DNA of 64,000 nucleotides from Phaeotremella fagi (GCA_001599715.1 BCHU01000008.1:248001-312000), one strand, 5' to 3'; counted from the first letter of the stretch, positions 24,801 to 35,563 are shown. Made by a program: numbers and translations. The notes: a model not told the origin generated them from the sequence alone.

Positions 24801-26107
24801 GTACTTACTTTGGGTTGATCATTTTTGAGATCCCGTTAAAGACTTTTGACTCCAGTTTGCGGGGAGAGTAGGTACATGAATGTTATAGGTTAACTGATAT
24901 TGCTAGGAACATCGCTGATGTCCAAGATCGAATGACTGCGTTGATGAAAACGCTGGGCCCGGGAAATAGGTATCATCCTGTTTTATTGTTCTTGACTTGG
25001 GAGGATGAATCTCTGGAAGAGATAGTTGAAAGGGTAGGTTGGTAGTTGTTTCTGCTTATTGACACTGTGTCAGCTTGAGATCGAAGAGGACGTCAACATG
25101 TTCCCCAGAAGCGCGGTTGTGTCCTTGGAACAATCTGATGAACTTGATGAGAGATTTGTCGCCACCATACGGAGGTTGTTGCCATCGGTCGAGGAGAGGA
25201 ATCAAGTGGTCATTGAAATTAAAGGTTTGAGGGATACGAGAATTAGCTCTGACAACCTAGATGTTTTACTTAGAATCCAACCACCATGGGAACGGTTCTT
25301 GCAATATATCAACTTGGTTTTAGCCAATAACGTCACTGGTGAGTTTCTGTTTCAAAGTTCTGGTATTAACGTCACTAGATGGTTCTCAAGCGATCAAAGC
25401 ATTCCAAGCGGGTATCGAAGTTTTGTCCCAAATGCCAACCATAATACGACAGTCTTTGGGAAAACTCCACCCTAGCATCGCATCGACTTTCAATCCACTT
25501 CATCTGCCGCCGTTTGAACCAGCTCGTGTGGACGATATCCAGTGAGTTGGAAGGTGGGAATTCGTAGAACCCCACTGACAAAAGTGACAGATCCGCTGCT
25601 CAGGAAATCATTGCTTACCTTTCCGGTGACGATTTTGAGGAGTTGAATGACGTGGCGCTATACATTGCTCCACTTCGTCAAAGTGCTTTACATGGATCAA
25701 GTAGGTTAGGTGTTGTTGGATCGTACTAACCTGTAGCTCTGCCCATTGCTCAAATCCTGCAGGCAATAGCGTTCTTCACGTTAGGTGAAATATCCCATCA
25801 AAGAATACCGTGCAAATATTGGTGCGACAACCAGAAAGAAATCGCCAAAGTCTATGATGATTACATTCAAAAAGTGGTCAACCAATTGGAGAACCACGTA
25901 ATGCTCCATATCAACAGTTTGAGTAGTCAACCAGAGGAAGCCAAAACACTGAAAAGAAGTAGAGACGAGTTTGGATCACGGGAATCTTTGATTGATGATG
26001 TTTCTGGTGGATATAGGAAGGTTGAGACTAAAGCTCAGAAGAATGCTAGGTTGATGAAGGTTCTGAATTCTGTGAGGAAGTCTTTGACTCAGCTTGAGAG
26101 GGTTTAG
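21824..26107 (+). CDS. SAC3/GANP nuclear mRNA export factor (TREX-2 scaffold)
   Basis: A large spliced gene, about 1,280 residues. The SAC3/GANP domain is clear: DMRGTCERMCSLYETEFREY, then VKAYTRSDAG-like AAYTRSDAGAG, RSLDYLISEIL, GFIRDRTRAIRKEF and YPNEPEFRAYMLLF. Downstream come RRWKSITAKKG, a Pro-rich linker (about 23560-23900), and a helical segment with WCEIWRRFLVRRCVRHW that fits the region binding Cdc31/Sus1. The family scaffolds TREX-2 at nuclear pores to couple transcription and mRNA export. The C-terminus ends KSLTQLERV at TAG 26105-26107. The last ~30 codons (from 26021) were copied downstream in the tandem array, where they survive as relics, but this gene itself is intact. Confidence 0.9.
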
Positions 26108-26367
26108 AGGTTATACCCAGCATGTAATCATTATTGAAAATGTGGCAATCTTAACGTGGCATTCAAATTAATAGACTTGTACTGTGCATCCAATCACCTC
26201 AACTCTAACTCCTACTGGGATTGGCGTGAAATATTGTGGCGACTATGAGTAAAAGAGTAGCGAATCTTGCATCAAGTGATAACTTTACTGCATCCACTAT
26301 CAAACTCGTACAAAACTAATCATCCACCGTTGATCCTGAGGGAGGGGAATCTCCTACCAACAACTAC

Positions 26368-26760
26368 TTAACTAGAACTAGAGGGGTGGGAAACAAGATC
26401 CTTAAGATACTTCAAGACGCTTCCAGTAGCTGATGCTGAAACTTTCGAAGAATCGAAGGAGAATTGTTCTGCAGTGAGGAGAGCGGTCGGTGCAGTGAAC
26501 GTACCACTACCCTCGCAGGTGATTGTTGAGCCTTTGCTGAAAGTGACCTCAGGGCTCAAAGTAAGAGACTAAGTGAACGTGATAACTAAGCTATCTTTCA
26601 CATTGATGGTTGAGGATTTTAAATCGGGAATGGTGAAAGTGTTGTGACCCTTACCGAACGTGAGATGGGTTGGTTCATCTTCATAACCGTTACCCTGCGT
26701 TCGTATTTTGTTGTTGTAAATAAAGGTAAGAAGACCACCTCGGAGACTGGCTTTAGGCAT
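26368..26760 (-). pseudogene. Orphan array gene, copy 1, interrupted by in-frame TAG
   Basis: Homologous to the intact copies at 27826-28233 and 29398-29814. It opens MPKASLRGGLLTF and shows TFGKGHNTFTIPDLKSS, matching the TFGEG...GLESS segment of the others. At 26569-26571 the codon that is Glu in the other copies (ITFLESLTL) is TAG, and the same frame continues with SLTL, SPEVTFSKGSTITC and TAPTALLTAEQ to a stop at 26368. The N-terminus is also shorter than in the other copies. It may be a pseudogene, make a truncated product of 63 residues, or be read through. It is the copy nearest to the intact SAC3 gene. Confidence 0.75.
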
Positions 26761-27113
26761 TGAGTTAGAATGTGGACTGCTTATAAGACTAAGCGGCTTG
26801 TATTTGTGTCTTGTTAGAAACTAGCTTAACGTGTTGTCAGCTTTAACAAGAACGTTCTTTATACAAACTTGCTTGAGTTGATAGACTTAGGGCTGTTTAC
26901 TAAGACTAATATGTTGAGTGGAAAGAAAAAGTACAACATAACTCAATGCAGGTCTACTGTTGTATCTCACCTAGCGCATGCCTTCTTGGGGATAAGAAGG
27001 GCAGTGGAGCGAAGAGAAGAAAAAAAAACAATTTAATGAGCTTCTGATTCTCGTTTACGGATAAACCAGAAGAAGTCATCTGACCCGAGTGATTCTTGTT
27101 CTTCTATGTTGAG

Positions 27114-27137
27114 CCTTCTTCAAGTGGAGTAAGAAGC
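27114..27137. other. Stem-loop in repeat unit 1
   Basis: CTTCTT (27115-27120) pairs with AAGAAG (27131-27136) around a 10 nt loop. The equivalent hairpin occurs in units 2 and 3. Confidence 0.5.
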
Positions 27138-27473
27138 ATATTCAAAATTTTTTTACGCTATTAGCGAATGCAATGAAAAAGGAGTGACAGAATCAGATCA
27201 TGCTCTTGTTTCGCTGTATCTGTTTACTTCCGAGGACCAGGCAGGATTTTTGCTTTCGTAACTTTACAGTGAAATGCATTGTAATAACACATTTCCATAA
27301 ATACAGTACCTGGGTGATCAAGAAATAACATTCTATAATATACTTTCAGGTTAATAAAGAAAATTGTAGGTTAATCTTATCGTTTGGTAAAAGGCCAGTC
27401 TCTGACAAAGTCAGTAGTTGATCGTGAAAGCATCGTATTATCATTCAATGAGAGAATAGTTGAATATAAGGGG

Positions 27474-27555
27474 GTTGAGACTAAGGCTCAGAAGAATGCT
27501 AGGTTGATCAAAGCTTTGAATTCTGTTAGGAAGTCTTTGACTGGAGAGGGTTTAG
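27474..27555 (+). pseudogene. Relic of the SAC3 3' end, unit 2
   Basis: Encodes VETKAQKNARLIKALNSVRK, nearly the SAC3 C-terminus, but with a 6-nt deletion (CAGCTT lost in the KSLTQLERV segment) that removes two residues. The SAC3 body is not upstream, so this is a duplicated terminal fragment. Confidence 0.8.
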
Positions 27556-27825
27556 AGGTCATTGTTGAAAATGCAATCTCATCGTGGCATTCAAATTAAA
27601 ATACTTGTACACCCATACACCTCAAATTCCACTCTTACTAGAATTGGCGTGAAGAATCATTGCAATTTTGAGTAAAAGAGTAAATGTTATGGTTGTTGGA
27701 AGTAACAACCAGTCTCGATTCAGTCTTGCATCAAATGATAACTTTACTTTCCCCACTATTCTACTCGTACTCTACTTGTACAAAACTATTGATAAGTAAC
27801 CATCCCCCATTGACTCTAACAACAA

Positions 27826-28233
27826 CTAATTGGGGAATTGGCAAACGATACCCTGAAGGTACTCTAACCAGGCTGCAGTAGCTGGTGTTGAAGTTGTTGG
27901 AGGATCAAGAAGGACCTGATCTGCGGTGATGAGGGAGGTCGGTGCAGTGAATTGACCACTGCCGTTGCAGGTGATTATTGAACCTTGGCTAAACGTAATT
28001 CCAGGTCGTAAAGTGAGAGATTCAAGGAATGTGATCACCAGCTTACCTTGAACTGGGACTGTTGATGATTCTAAACCGGGGACCTGGAGAGCACGCACAC
28101 CCTCACCAAACTTGTAACAGGTCGTTTCATCATCTGTAGCAAAACCCCGCCAATTTAATTCGTTATAAACCAAGGTAAGACCACTTTCGAGAGTGCATTT
28201 GTCTGGTTCATCTGTAACTATACTGCCACTCAT
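27826..28233 (-). CDS. Orphan array gene, copy 2 (intact)
   Basis: A single-exon frame of 135 residues, MSGSIVTDEPDKCTL to the final GIVCQFPN. Features shared with copy 3 are GLTLVYNE, FGEGVRALQVPGLESSTVPV, GKLVITFLESLTL, SQGSIITCNGSGQFTAPTSL and the C-terminal PPTTSTPATAAWLEYLQG. Alternating hydrophobic and polar residues suggest an all-beta fold with a C-terminal helix. There is no signal peptide or membrane segment. I do not recognise the family. The start is set by homology with copy 3; an in-frame Met lies 28 codons upstream at 28317. Maintenance of the frame in two of three copies argues for a functional protein. Confidence 0.65.
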   Translation of the reverse strand: MSGSIVTDEPDKCTLESGLTLVYNELNWRGFATDDETTCYKFGEGVRALQVPGLESSTVPVQGKLVITFLESLTLRPGITFSQGSIITCNGSGQFTAPTSLITADQVLLDPPTTSTPATAAWLEYLQGIVCQFPN

Positions 28234-28558
28234 TGTTTTTTTTAGTTGAGTTAGAAAATAGCTTAACGTATTGTCAGAATGAGTGGTGTTTTGAAAAGAA
28301 ATGCTATATGAACTCACATTAGATGATTGTCTTCGGGTTTTTGATTGATACAGATAAGTTAAGTTGATAGCAAAAGTTCAGCATAACTCATTTTATGTCT
28401 ACTGTTATATTATGCCTTCTTGGGAATCGGGACAGTGGATCGTAGAGGAGAACAGAGCTTCTAATCCTCGTTTACGGATAGACCAGGAGAAGTATTTTGA
28501 ACCGTTTGATCCTTATCGCAATTTGGTCAGTTCTGTATTTTTGTTCATTTACCTTGAG

Positions 28559-28582
28559 CCTTCTTCAGGTGGAGTAAGAAGG
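28559..28582. other. Stem-loop in repeat unit 2
   Basis: CCTTCTT (28559-28565) pairs perfectly with AAGAAGG (28576-28582) around a 10 nt loop; this is the longest form of the hairpin shared by the three units. Confidence 0.5.
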
Positions 28583-29015
28583 ATGGTCAAGTCGTTCTGA
28601 CAGTATTCCCGAATGCTGCGAAAGCTAATGACAATATTTGAGTTCTTTGTGTCTGTTTACTTCCGAGGACCAAGTAGGATATTTGAATTTGTGACTTTAC
28701 AGTAAAGTACTTAAAAACTCTCCAATTTCCTTTGAGATGTCACTGACTGCGATCGAAAGGGATGTTATACACCCCGCATTGATGAGAGCCAAATGCATTG
28801 TGATAAGGTGTTTCCGTTAATATTTGACAGGTGATCAAGAAATAACATTCTATAATATACTATTAGGTTGACGAAGGAAAAGAAAACTCTCGCTCATGCC
28901 ACTTCCGATGTGTAAGTTATTCATATCTTTTGGTAATAGAGATTCTGACAATGTCAGTAGTTGATCGTGAAGGCATCGTATTATCATTCAATGAGAGATT
29001 AGTTGATATAAGAAG

Positions 29016-29102
29016 GTTGAGACTAAGGCTCAGAAGAACGCTAGGTTGATGAAGGTTCTGAATTCTGTGAGGAGGTCTTTGACTCACCTTGAGAGGGTTT
29101 AG
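29016..29102 (+). pseudogene. Relic of the SAC3 3' end, unit 3
   Basis: Retains nearly the full SAC3 terminal segment (VETKAQKNARLMKVLNSVRR and a final LERV followed by TAG) with a few substitutions, but no upstream SAC3 coding sequence. It is closer to the intact SAC3 tail than the unit 2 relic, which carries a deletion. Confidence 0.8.
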
Positions 29103-29397
29103 TTATACCCAGCATGTACAGTATCCATCATTGAAAATGTGGCATTCTCAACGTGGCATTCAAAATACTGTACATCCATTCATCTCAACTTCAACTCCTA
29201 CGTTGAAATTTATTGCAATCATAGTTAAAAAAAGCAGCTTCTGTTGTCGTTAGAAGCAACAGACAGTCTCGCTGATATATAGATATATAGTCTTTCATCG
29301 TTGATCTTTAATTCATTCGCTATTCTACTTATACAAAACTATTGATAATATATCATCCACCATTGATCCTGAGGAAGGGATAACCTCCTAACAACAA

Positions 29398-29814
29398 CTA
29401 ACTAGTGAGTTGGGAAACAAGACCCTGGAGGTAATCCAACCAAGTGGCGGTTGCTGGAGTTGAAGTTGTTGGAGGATCGAAGTAGACAGCTTGATCTGCG
29501 GTGAGGAGGGCGGTCGGCGCAGTCAATTGACCACTGCCGATGCAAGTGATAGTAGAGCCTTGCTTGAATGTGATTCCATCTTTCAAAGTGAGAGATTCGA
29601 GGAAGGTGATAACTAACCTACCTTGAACTGGGACGGTCGAGGACTCCAAACCAGCGACTTTGAGCCCACGATTACCCTCACCAAACGTGAAATCAGTCTT
29701 TTCGTGTTCTGTAGCATCACCCTCCCATTCTACTTCGCGGTAGAAAAAGGTAAGACCATTTCGGAGAGTGTGGTAACCTGTTGAGTTTGGACCGGTAAGA
29801 GCACTGCCACCCAT
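29398..29814 (-). CDS. Orphan array gene, copy 3 (intact)
   Basis: Single exon, 138 residues, from MGGSALTGPNSTG to GLVSQLTS. It aligns throughout with copy 2: GLTFFYREVEW, FTFGEGNRGLKVAGLESS, GRLVITFLESLTL, KQGSTITCIGSGQLTAPTAL and PPTTSTPATATWLDYLQG. The most conserved parts are the Gly/Ser-rich strands around GLESSTVPVQG and GSGQ(F/L)TAPT(A/S)L. No signal peptide or known motif is seen and the function is unknown. A lineage-specific beta-rich protein is the most that can be said. Confidence 0.65.
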   Translation of the reverse strand: MGGSALTGPNSTGYHTLRNGLTFFYREVEWEGDATEHEKTDFTFGEGNRGLKVAGLESSTVPVQGRLVITFLESLTLKDGITFKQGSTITCIGSGQLTAPTALLTADQAVYFDPPTTSTPATATWLDYLQGLVSQLTS

Positions 29815-30185
29815 TTCGTATTTGTGTTTTTGATAGGAATTAACTCAACGTACTGTCAGAATGATTGATCGTTTAAAAGGAAGTTTTACACGGACTCACA
29901 TTGGTTGATAGTTTTAGGACTGTTTGTTGAAAGTAAGAAGTTGAGTTGATGAAATAAGTTCAACTTCACTCAATTCAGGTCTATACTTGTATATCACCAA
30001 GCGAATGCCTTCTTGGAAAAAGAAGCCCGGTGGAGCGAAAAATAAAAAAGAAAAAAAGAATTAGATGAGCTTCCAATCCTCGTTTACAGATAAACCCGAA
30101 GAAGTCATGATACTTCTAAGCCGTTTAATTCTTATCGTGATTTTGTCAGATTGTCAGATTTTATCTCTGTTCATATATTTCGAGT

Positions 30186-30207
30186 CTTCTTAAGTAGGAG
30201 TAAGAAG
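30186..30207. other. Stem-loop in repeat unit 3
   Basis: CTTCTTA (30186-30192) pairs perfectly with TAAGAAG (30201-30207). Relative to unit 2 the outer pair is lost and an inner A-T pair gained, so the hairpin survives while its bases change. Confidence 0.5.
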
Positions 30208-30645
30208 GTCAAGTCCTTCTATAGACATTTCCAGAACATAATCGGTGTTGTATTTGTACTACGACTTCAGGATGCACAGTACACATTCGCTGTGAACGTT
30301 TGATATCTTTCTGTCGACGATTCTTGGATGGTGATTGCATTGCCGTCCCTCAAGCGTTTTGTAGTTACTGACTATGCTCCTAAAGTGTACGGATGCGGTC
30401 GTGACAAGTTATACACCTCACTTTGATGAGAGTGATATGCATTTTAACAACATGTTTCCGTGAATCTAGGACAGGTGATCAAGAAATAACATTCCATCAT
30501 GTAATATTAAGTTGAAAAAGAAAAGTCTCTCCCATGCAACTCCCGATGTACAAGGTATTCTTATCTTTCGGTAAAAGACCAATATCAGTAGTTGATCCAG
30601 CATTATGTTACGAATCGGGGAAAGTTTAGTTCTCCAATCGATGGA

Positions 30646-32939
30646 CTACGACGGATTTCCTATCAGCTTCAAGGTGATTAAGGATCAGAACGTTGACTTA
30701 CCCCGAAGAGGAGCTCTTAGAACTGCCACATCGTTAACCGTAACTTGATGAGTCTCTCCGTGGAACAGATATCTGATCCTCAAAGATTTGTTTTCACCGA
30801 TACAAGGGTCCTAAACGTCATGTTAGCTTTGTGATTCTTTGGATTGGAAACAAAATCTTACCCAAAAGCCCAGTAGATTAAACTGGATTTAACAAGTTAG
30901 CTTCATCAGAAATGTTTTGTCAAATGCGTACATACCTTCGCCCTTCCACCCGGTATCAGCAGTTTACTTTCGATGACCAGTGATTGAACAGGTATCGTTA
31001 CGTCTATCACGACTTCTTCCAATGCTCGATCTGCTTCTTTGAATCCTTTGTCGGTAAAGACTGAAGTTAATCCATAATGAGCGGAGATGATAACCAGCCC
31101 TACAGAGGTCAGTCGAAGCAAGAGGTACCGACACATACCATTCTTCTCCCTTTCCTGTGCGACCTTCTGTGCGACAGGTCTCTCCATTAATGAAACTGCC
31201 TCTCTAGCTTCCTCTTTCTTCTGCTGGATGAAATCCGCATGTTCGGTTCGTAGTTCTATAATACGTCTGGATGTCAGCAAGATTCAGAACGAAACTCACT
31301 CATGAATTCGTCGATGTTTCCTGGGTAAGAGGTAGAAGTGGTGTAAAGCAGTATAACTTATTGCTGGTATCACCGTGGAAAACAATGCCACGTAAGGGTT
31401 TAGGTTTTCTGAGAGCAAAATGGGTACTGAAACTTTTTGACCTAATCGATTGAATCTGAAGATGAGCGATTGGTTTCAAATAGCACTCACTTTATTCGTA
31501 ATATTATGCCACCACCCAACTCAACCTGTAGCACCATCCCTGCTCTGACATTATCCGTGACTTTACCCTCAGCATCCCAGAATCCAGTTATACCAGCTGT
31601 ACCAAAACTAGCTCCAACTTTTAACTTCAACCCCCCTAGAACTCGAATACTGTAATCACATGCCAGATGTGTATCCACGAGTCCTACTGACGATTCGACC
31701 GTCCAACCTGTTCCTTTTGGATTGGCATTGGTGAGACCGACTGAAAGACCCGATTTGTCGTTGGCTGTCAGGTGTGACGGGATGGCTTTCCCCCAATCTC
31801 CGATTGTGTAGAATCCAGTTTTGTACGCTAAGCCCGTGTCAGCACTTGATTGTTTATACAAACCTACTTAAAAATCCAGTTGTCGCTGGGTACAGCCTTC
31901 TGCCCAACGTGATCGACCCGGTCGGAGGCGCCAGTATAGACCTTTGAAGAGCGTTCACAGTAACAAATCTAAAAGTCAGATAGTATATAGCTTTTACTAC
32001 CTACGTATTTTCGTCAATCGTATACGTCCCCTTTCCAGTCAAAACCCTGGGACTCAGTAGCGTCACTCCACCCTAAAACATTAACACGCATTCCTCTTGG
32101 TGAACCCACCTCCATCCATAATTTTGGCGAAAACTGATGTCTCACAGTTCCAACGACGTTCCCACCACCTTGACCACCGTTCGCAACCATCTGACCAGTC
32201 CATATGAGTTGAGTTTTCTCATTTATCGGAGTCTGAGAATGAGTATCCTTTCTCACAGTATAACCTACCTCAAAGGAGTGCTTCATCATCACTCTTCCCG
32301 GTCGTATCCTACCCAGTCTAGCTATAGGTGTATGAGAGACATTCTCTGGTCGTCTGAAGAAGGTTTTGGGAAGGAAAACAGCTCGTGCGTCTAGTACCAG
32401 TGTGATATCTGATTTTGGTTTGACCAGGCTTTCAACTTCCATTTGACGTTTTTCGTATGCTTGTTTTTGGAAATGCGACCTCATCTGTAGGTCATCAGTT
32501 CAACCGAATTTAGAGGTCCATGCCTAAAGCTCAAGCTCACCTCATCCTGTGTCTTAACTCTATGACCAACCTCCCAAGAAGTTCTCAATCCCTCTTCACC
32601 AAACATATCATAAACCGTTCGTTTCGTCTCATCAATCAAAATCTCATAAGCACGTTGTATCTCGGTGAACCGAGAATGAGCAGCTCGTCTGGATTCATCA
32701 TCACGTTGTCTATCTGGGTGATATAACCCTGCGAGAGATCTGTATCGATCTTTGATATCTGAGGTTGAAGCTGTTTTGGGTAGATTTAGGATTGTATACA
32801 GTGAGTCGGCGTTGCTGTCATCTGGTAGTTGAGTTGCACCTAAGATTGGTGAAGTGGGCGGGGAGTAATTCCTTATTGGGCCTTGGGATGTTGAAGGGAA
32901 TGAACTTATGTAGGCTGATGATGGGCCTGGGTCGTCCAT
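30646..32939 (-). CDS. DNAJC11-like J-domain protein (DUF3395), mitochondrial
   Basis: Several exons, about 600 residues. The N-terminal J domain (about residues 45-115) shows SLYTILNLPKTASTSDIKD and the HPD motif in GLYHPDRQRDD. The long middle part (VGYTVRKDTHSQT, LIWTGQMVANGGQGG, LWMEVGSPRGM) has a beta-barrel-like alternation. The C-terminus (EADRALEEVVIDVTIPVQSL, then DPCIGENKSLRIRYLFHGE) is the DUF3395 region of DNAJC11. The final exon ends APLRGNPSS at TAG 30646-30648. DNAJC11 associates with MICOS/SAM complexes and cristae organisation in other eukaryotes; that role is inferred here. Its stop lies ~40 bp from the edge of the tandem array. Confidence 0.85.
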
Positions 32940-33380
32940 ATTTGTGTTCTCCCTCTGTTGAGTTTTGGATGATTTTTCTTTAGAATAATTTCATCTGGAC
33001 TGACTGACAGTAACATCTGATGACAGGCTGCTTCGGCTCAATGTTAACCGATCGATCGTAATTTGATCCCGCTCTAGTTTACGCCCTGATTCGGAAAGGA
33101 GTCCCGGTAAATATTAACTTGGCGGTAGCAGTCTAAAATTAAAGTTGAGCTTAGGTTAAAGTGTAGATTGTGGATTGGGATGGATTGTATCAGCCATTAA
33201 GTAGAATCATCAACAACTCACGACATTACATCGTCCCTCTTGTTCGAGAACAACATCACTGGAAAGGGGATGCTATCCATCCAGAGTCATTCTTTTATAT
33301 CATCTGTATCATCTCTATCCTCAATCTTAAGCTTGTAGATAAATCTCCAATATCACACGCGTCTATTCGATCGATTCAAA
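32940..33380. promoter_or_regulatory. Divergent promoter between the DNAJC11-like gene and the transporter gene
   Basis: No gene. An ACGCGT lies at 33357-33362, within 25 bp of the transporter ATG. The region is otherwise mixed composition. Confidence 0.45.
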
Positions 33381-35051
33381 ATGTCTTATAAACCGTACAA
33401 ATCAGTACCTCTTTCACCTATCAAGTCGACCATCCCTACAACAGTCTTAGTACCGCCAACACCAACAAAGTCAAACTACTACAACGACGAAGAAAGTTCT
33501 AAGCTAGACACAGCGATCGAAGAAGATGACAACGAGGATGATCTGATATCTACTTCCAAACAACATGTCTCCTCGTTGAATCATACTCCCGGCGAACCAA
33601 GTTCAACATCACCGCTAGCACCGTATCTACCTGAAAACGTGATGGCACTCTTCGACAAGAACGCAGGTCTCCTCCTTATAGTCGCTTCACAACTTTTCTT
33701 CGCTCTCATGGGGTTGTCTGTCAAATTTCTCATAACTTCGACATCAATATCAACCCTTACTTTAATAGTAGTTAGAATGGGGATAACCTCCGTCTGCTGT
33801 GTCGTAGCCCTGTGGTTAATGTCAGTTCCCCATCCAATATTAGGACCACCAGGTATCCGACTCATGTTAGCCGCACGAGGATTTTTCGGATTCACAGGTC
33901 TCTTCGCGTCATACGCCTCCCTAAGGGGTTTATCAGTCAGCGATTCAGTAGTCATCGGATTCCTCACACCCTCAGTAACAGCTTTACTAGGTTACATGAT
34001 CTTGAAAGAATCAGTCAGTAGGAAAGAAATGTTAGCAGGCATGTGCAGTCTTTTAGGTGTCGTCATGATTTCCCGACCACCTTTTTTATTTGGGAAAAAA
34101 GATTTGTTGGGTGGTGAAGAGATCTCTCCGGGGCCTGGGGATACCAGTGGGATACCTGGGGAAGAAGATTCGTTGGCTGATACGGTGGTTCGATTGGAAT
34201 CTGTCGTTTGGGCTTTGTCGGGTGTTATAAGTTCCGCTTGTGCTTGTGAGTAAATTCTTTATGATAATGTACTTATTCTGGTAGACACTATTATCCGATC
34301 AATGGGCAATAAAGCTCATGCTCTGCATTCAATTGGATATTTTGGTTTCCTGTGTACAATAAGTTCATCAATGTAGGTTGGGTCCAGATGAGTTCTTACT
34401 AACTTATAGTGCGCTGCTGGTGATGCCTGGACCGGTAGCCTGGGTGACTACGACGAAAGGTTTCGTGTTGATCATTGTCATCGGGGTGAGTTAGTTTACG
34501 TGAATGCAGACTGACTTCTCCAGATATTCGGTTTCTGCGCTCAAGCATTACTCACCATGGGTTTGATACGTGAAAAAGCTGGTCGGGCAGGTTTAGCCAT
34601 GTACATACAGGTGTGTAAATTCCATGTGAAAATACTTACACTCCAGGTCCTATTCTCCCTAGCATTCGAATTCATCGCCTTCCACACTGTACCTCCACTA
34701 CTAAGTATCTGTGGAACAATAGTGATCCTCTCCTCAGCACTTTGGGTAGCGGTAAGTTAAAATCAAAAACACCCTTCCAAAAAACTAAAATCCATGTTGT
34801 AGTTATCAACCTCAACCCAAACGAAAGTGATGGACGAAGAAACCCAGCCCATTTCCAGATCACCATCTCCGTCACCTACTCCTGGTCGACCTACGATGAA
34901 AGGCGTTCATTATAGTTACGATTCGGTGCCGCAGAATGACGTGAGTGGGGAGAACGGGACTACTTCGGGGTTGAAGGGGAGTTTGGGTCGATCTTTTGAT
35001 AGTGAGGGAAGGAGTGATCGACGAAGAGCTAGTTCTAACAGTGTGAAATAA
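33381..35051 (+). CDS. EamA/DMT-superfamily transporter (SLC35G-like)
   Basis: A multi-exon membrane protein. After a ~90-residue acidic, disordered N-terminus come helices such as LLLIVASQLFFALMGLSVKF, LTLIVVRMGITSVCCVVALW, VVIGFLTPSVTALLGYMIL and AGMCSLLGVVMISRPP, which form the first EamA repeat. The second half continues with ALLVMPGPVAWVTTTKGF, IFGFCAQALLTMGLIREKAG and FSLAFEFIAFHTVP, to give about ten TM segments. RGFFGF with YASLRGLSVSD and the conserved GLIREKAGRA fit SLC35G/fungal EamA drug-metabolite transporters. A Ser/Arg-rich cytosolic tail ends RRRASSNSVK. The substrate is unknown. Confidence 0.8.
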
Positions 35052-35563
35052 AGGTGGCATTGGTGATGCAGGTTTTATGTGTTATGAGCTTTATCTTCAT
35101 TTTGATTGACATCATCTCACTCTACCAACCAGACGATAGCTTTGCATAAATCCCAAGACGAGCTAAATGACAGAACGTCAAAGTGGAATTGAGTGTGAAA
35201 TAGGTTCACCACAAGACCAAGATCCGATGAAATGTTGATACATACTCCCCAAACATGAAAAATGATGAATAACTCCTTTGAATTTTGGATCTCTTCAACG
35301 AAAAAACCCCATTGTCCCTTGTAACGATTCGGTAGTTCAATCCTTTCGCTTCGTAAACGAGATAAAACGTTTTTTATCCTTTGTGTCACGATAAAACTGG
35401 TTTTGAAAAAGATGAACATTGTTTTAATTTAACTGATAGCAGAAATAGGTAGTGTATATCAAGACTCAGCTTTATTTATTTATTTATTTTTTCTTTCTTT
35501 CTCTTTCTTTCTATTTTAAATTCGAATATACATTTTTTATCAACTTACGATCAAATAAACCAA
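35052..35563. other. Gap between the transporter gene and the orphan gene
   Basis: Contains a low-complexity pyrimidine tract (TTTA and TTTCT repeats, about 35469-35515) close upstream of the next start. A 100-codon minus-strand frame at 35117-35419 is not supported by composition or splice context. Confidence 0.5.

Larger units (their letters stand above)
26021..30610. repeat. Tandem triplication of ~1.5 kb unit: SAC3 tail plus opposite-strand orphan gene
   Basis: Three head-to-tail units begin with the same SAC3 3'-terminal sequence (GTTGAGACTAAAG/GGCTCAGAAGAA) at 26021, 27474 and 29016, giving lengths of about 1,453, 1,542 and ~1,590 nt. Every unit then carries an orphan gene on the minus strand, an ATGCCTTCTTGG motif, a CTTCTT/AAGAAG stem-loop and a block starting TGATCAAGAAATAACATTC (27315, 28832, 30476). 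The third unit ends near 30610 in the sequence that elsewhere precedes the SAC3 tail (AGTAGTTGAT), about 40 bp from the DNAJC11 stop. Units have diverged by substitutions and small indels, so the duplication is not very recent. No transposon ends are visible; unequal crossover or replication slippage is the simplest explanation. Confidence 0.85.

Noticed and set aside
26021..30610. Tandem array as a transposable element
   Set aside because: No terminal inverted repeats, target-site duplications, transposase or reverse transcriptase; the shared boundary is the SAC3 coding end, which fits segmental duplication.
35117..35419. 100-codon minus-strand frame
   Set aside because: Long enough to notice, but no leader, splice or family support, and it fills the 3' flank of the transporter gene.
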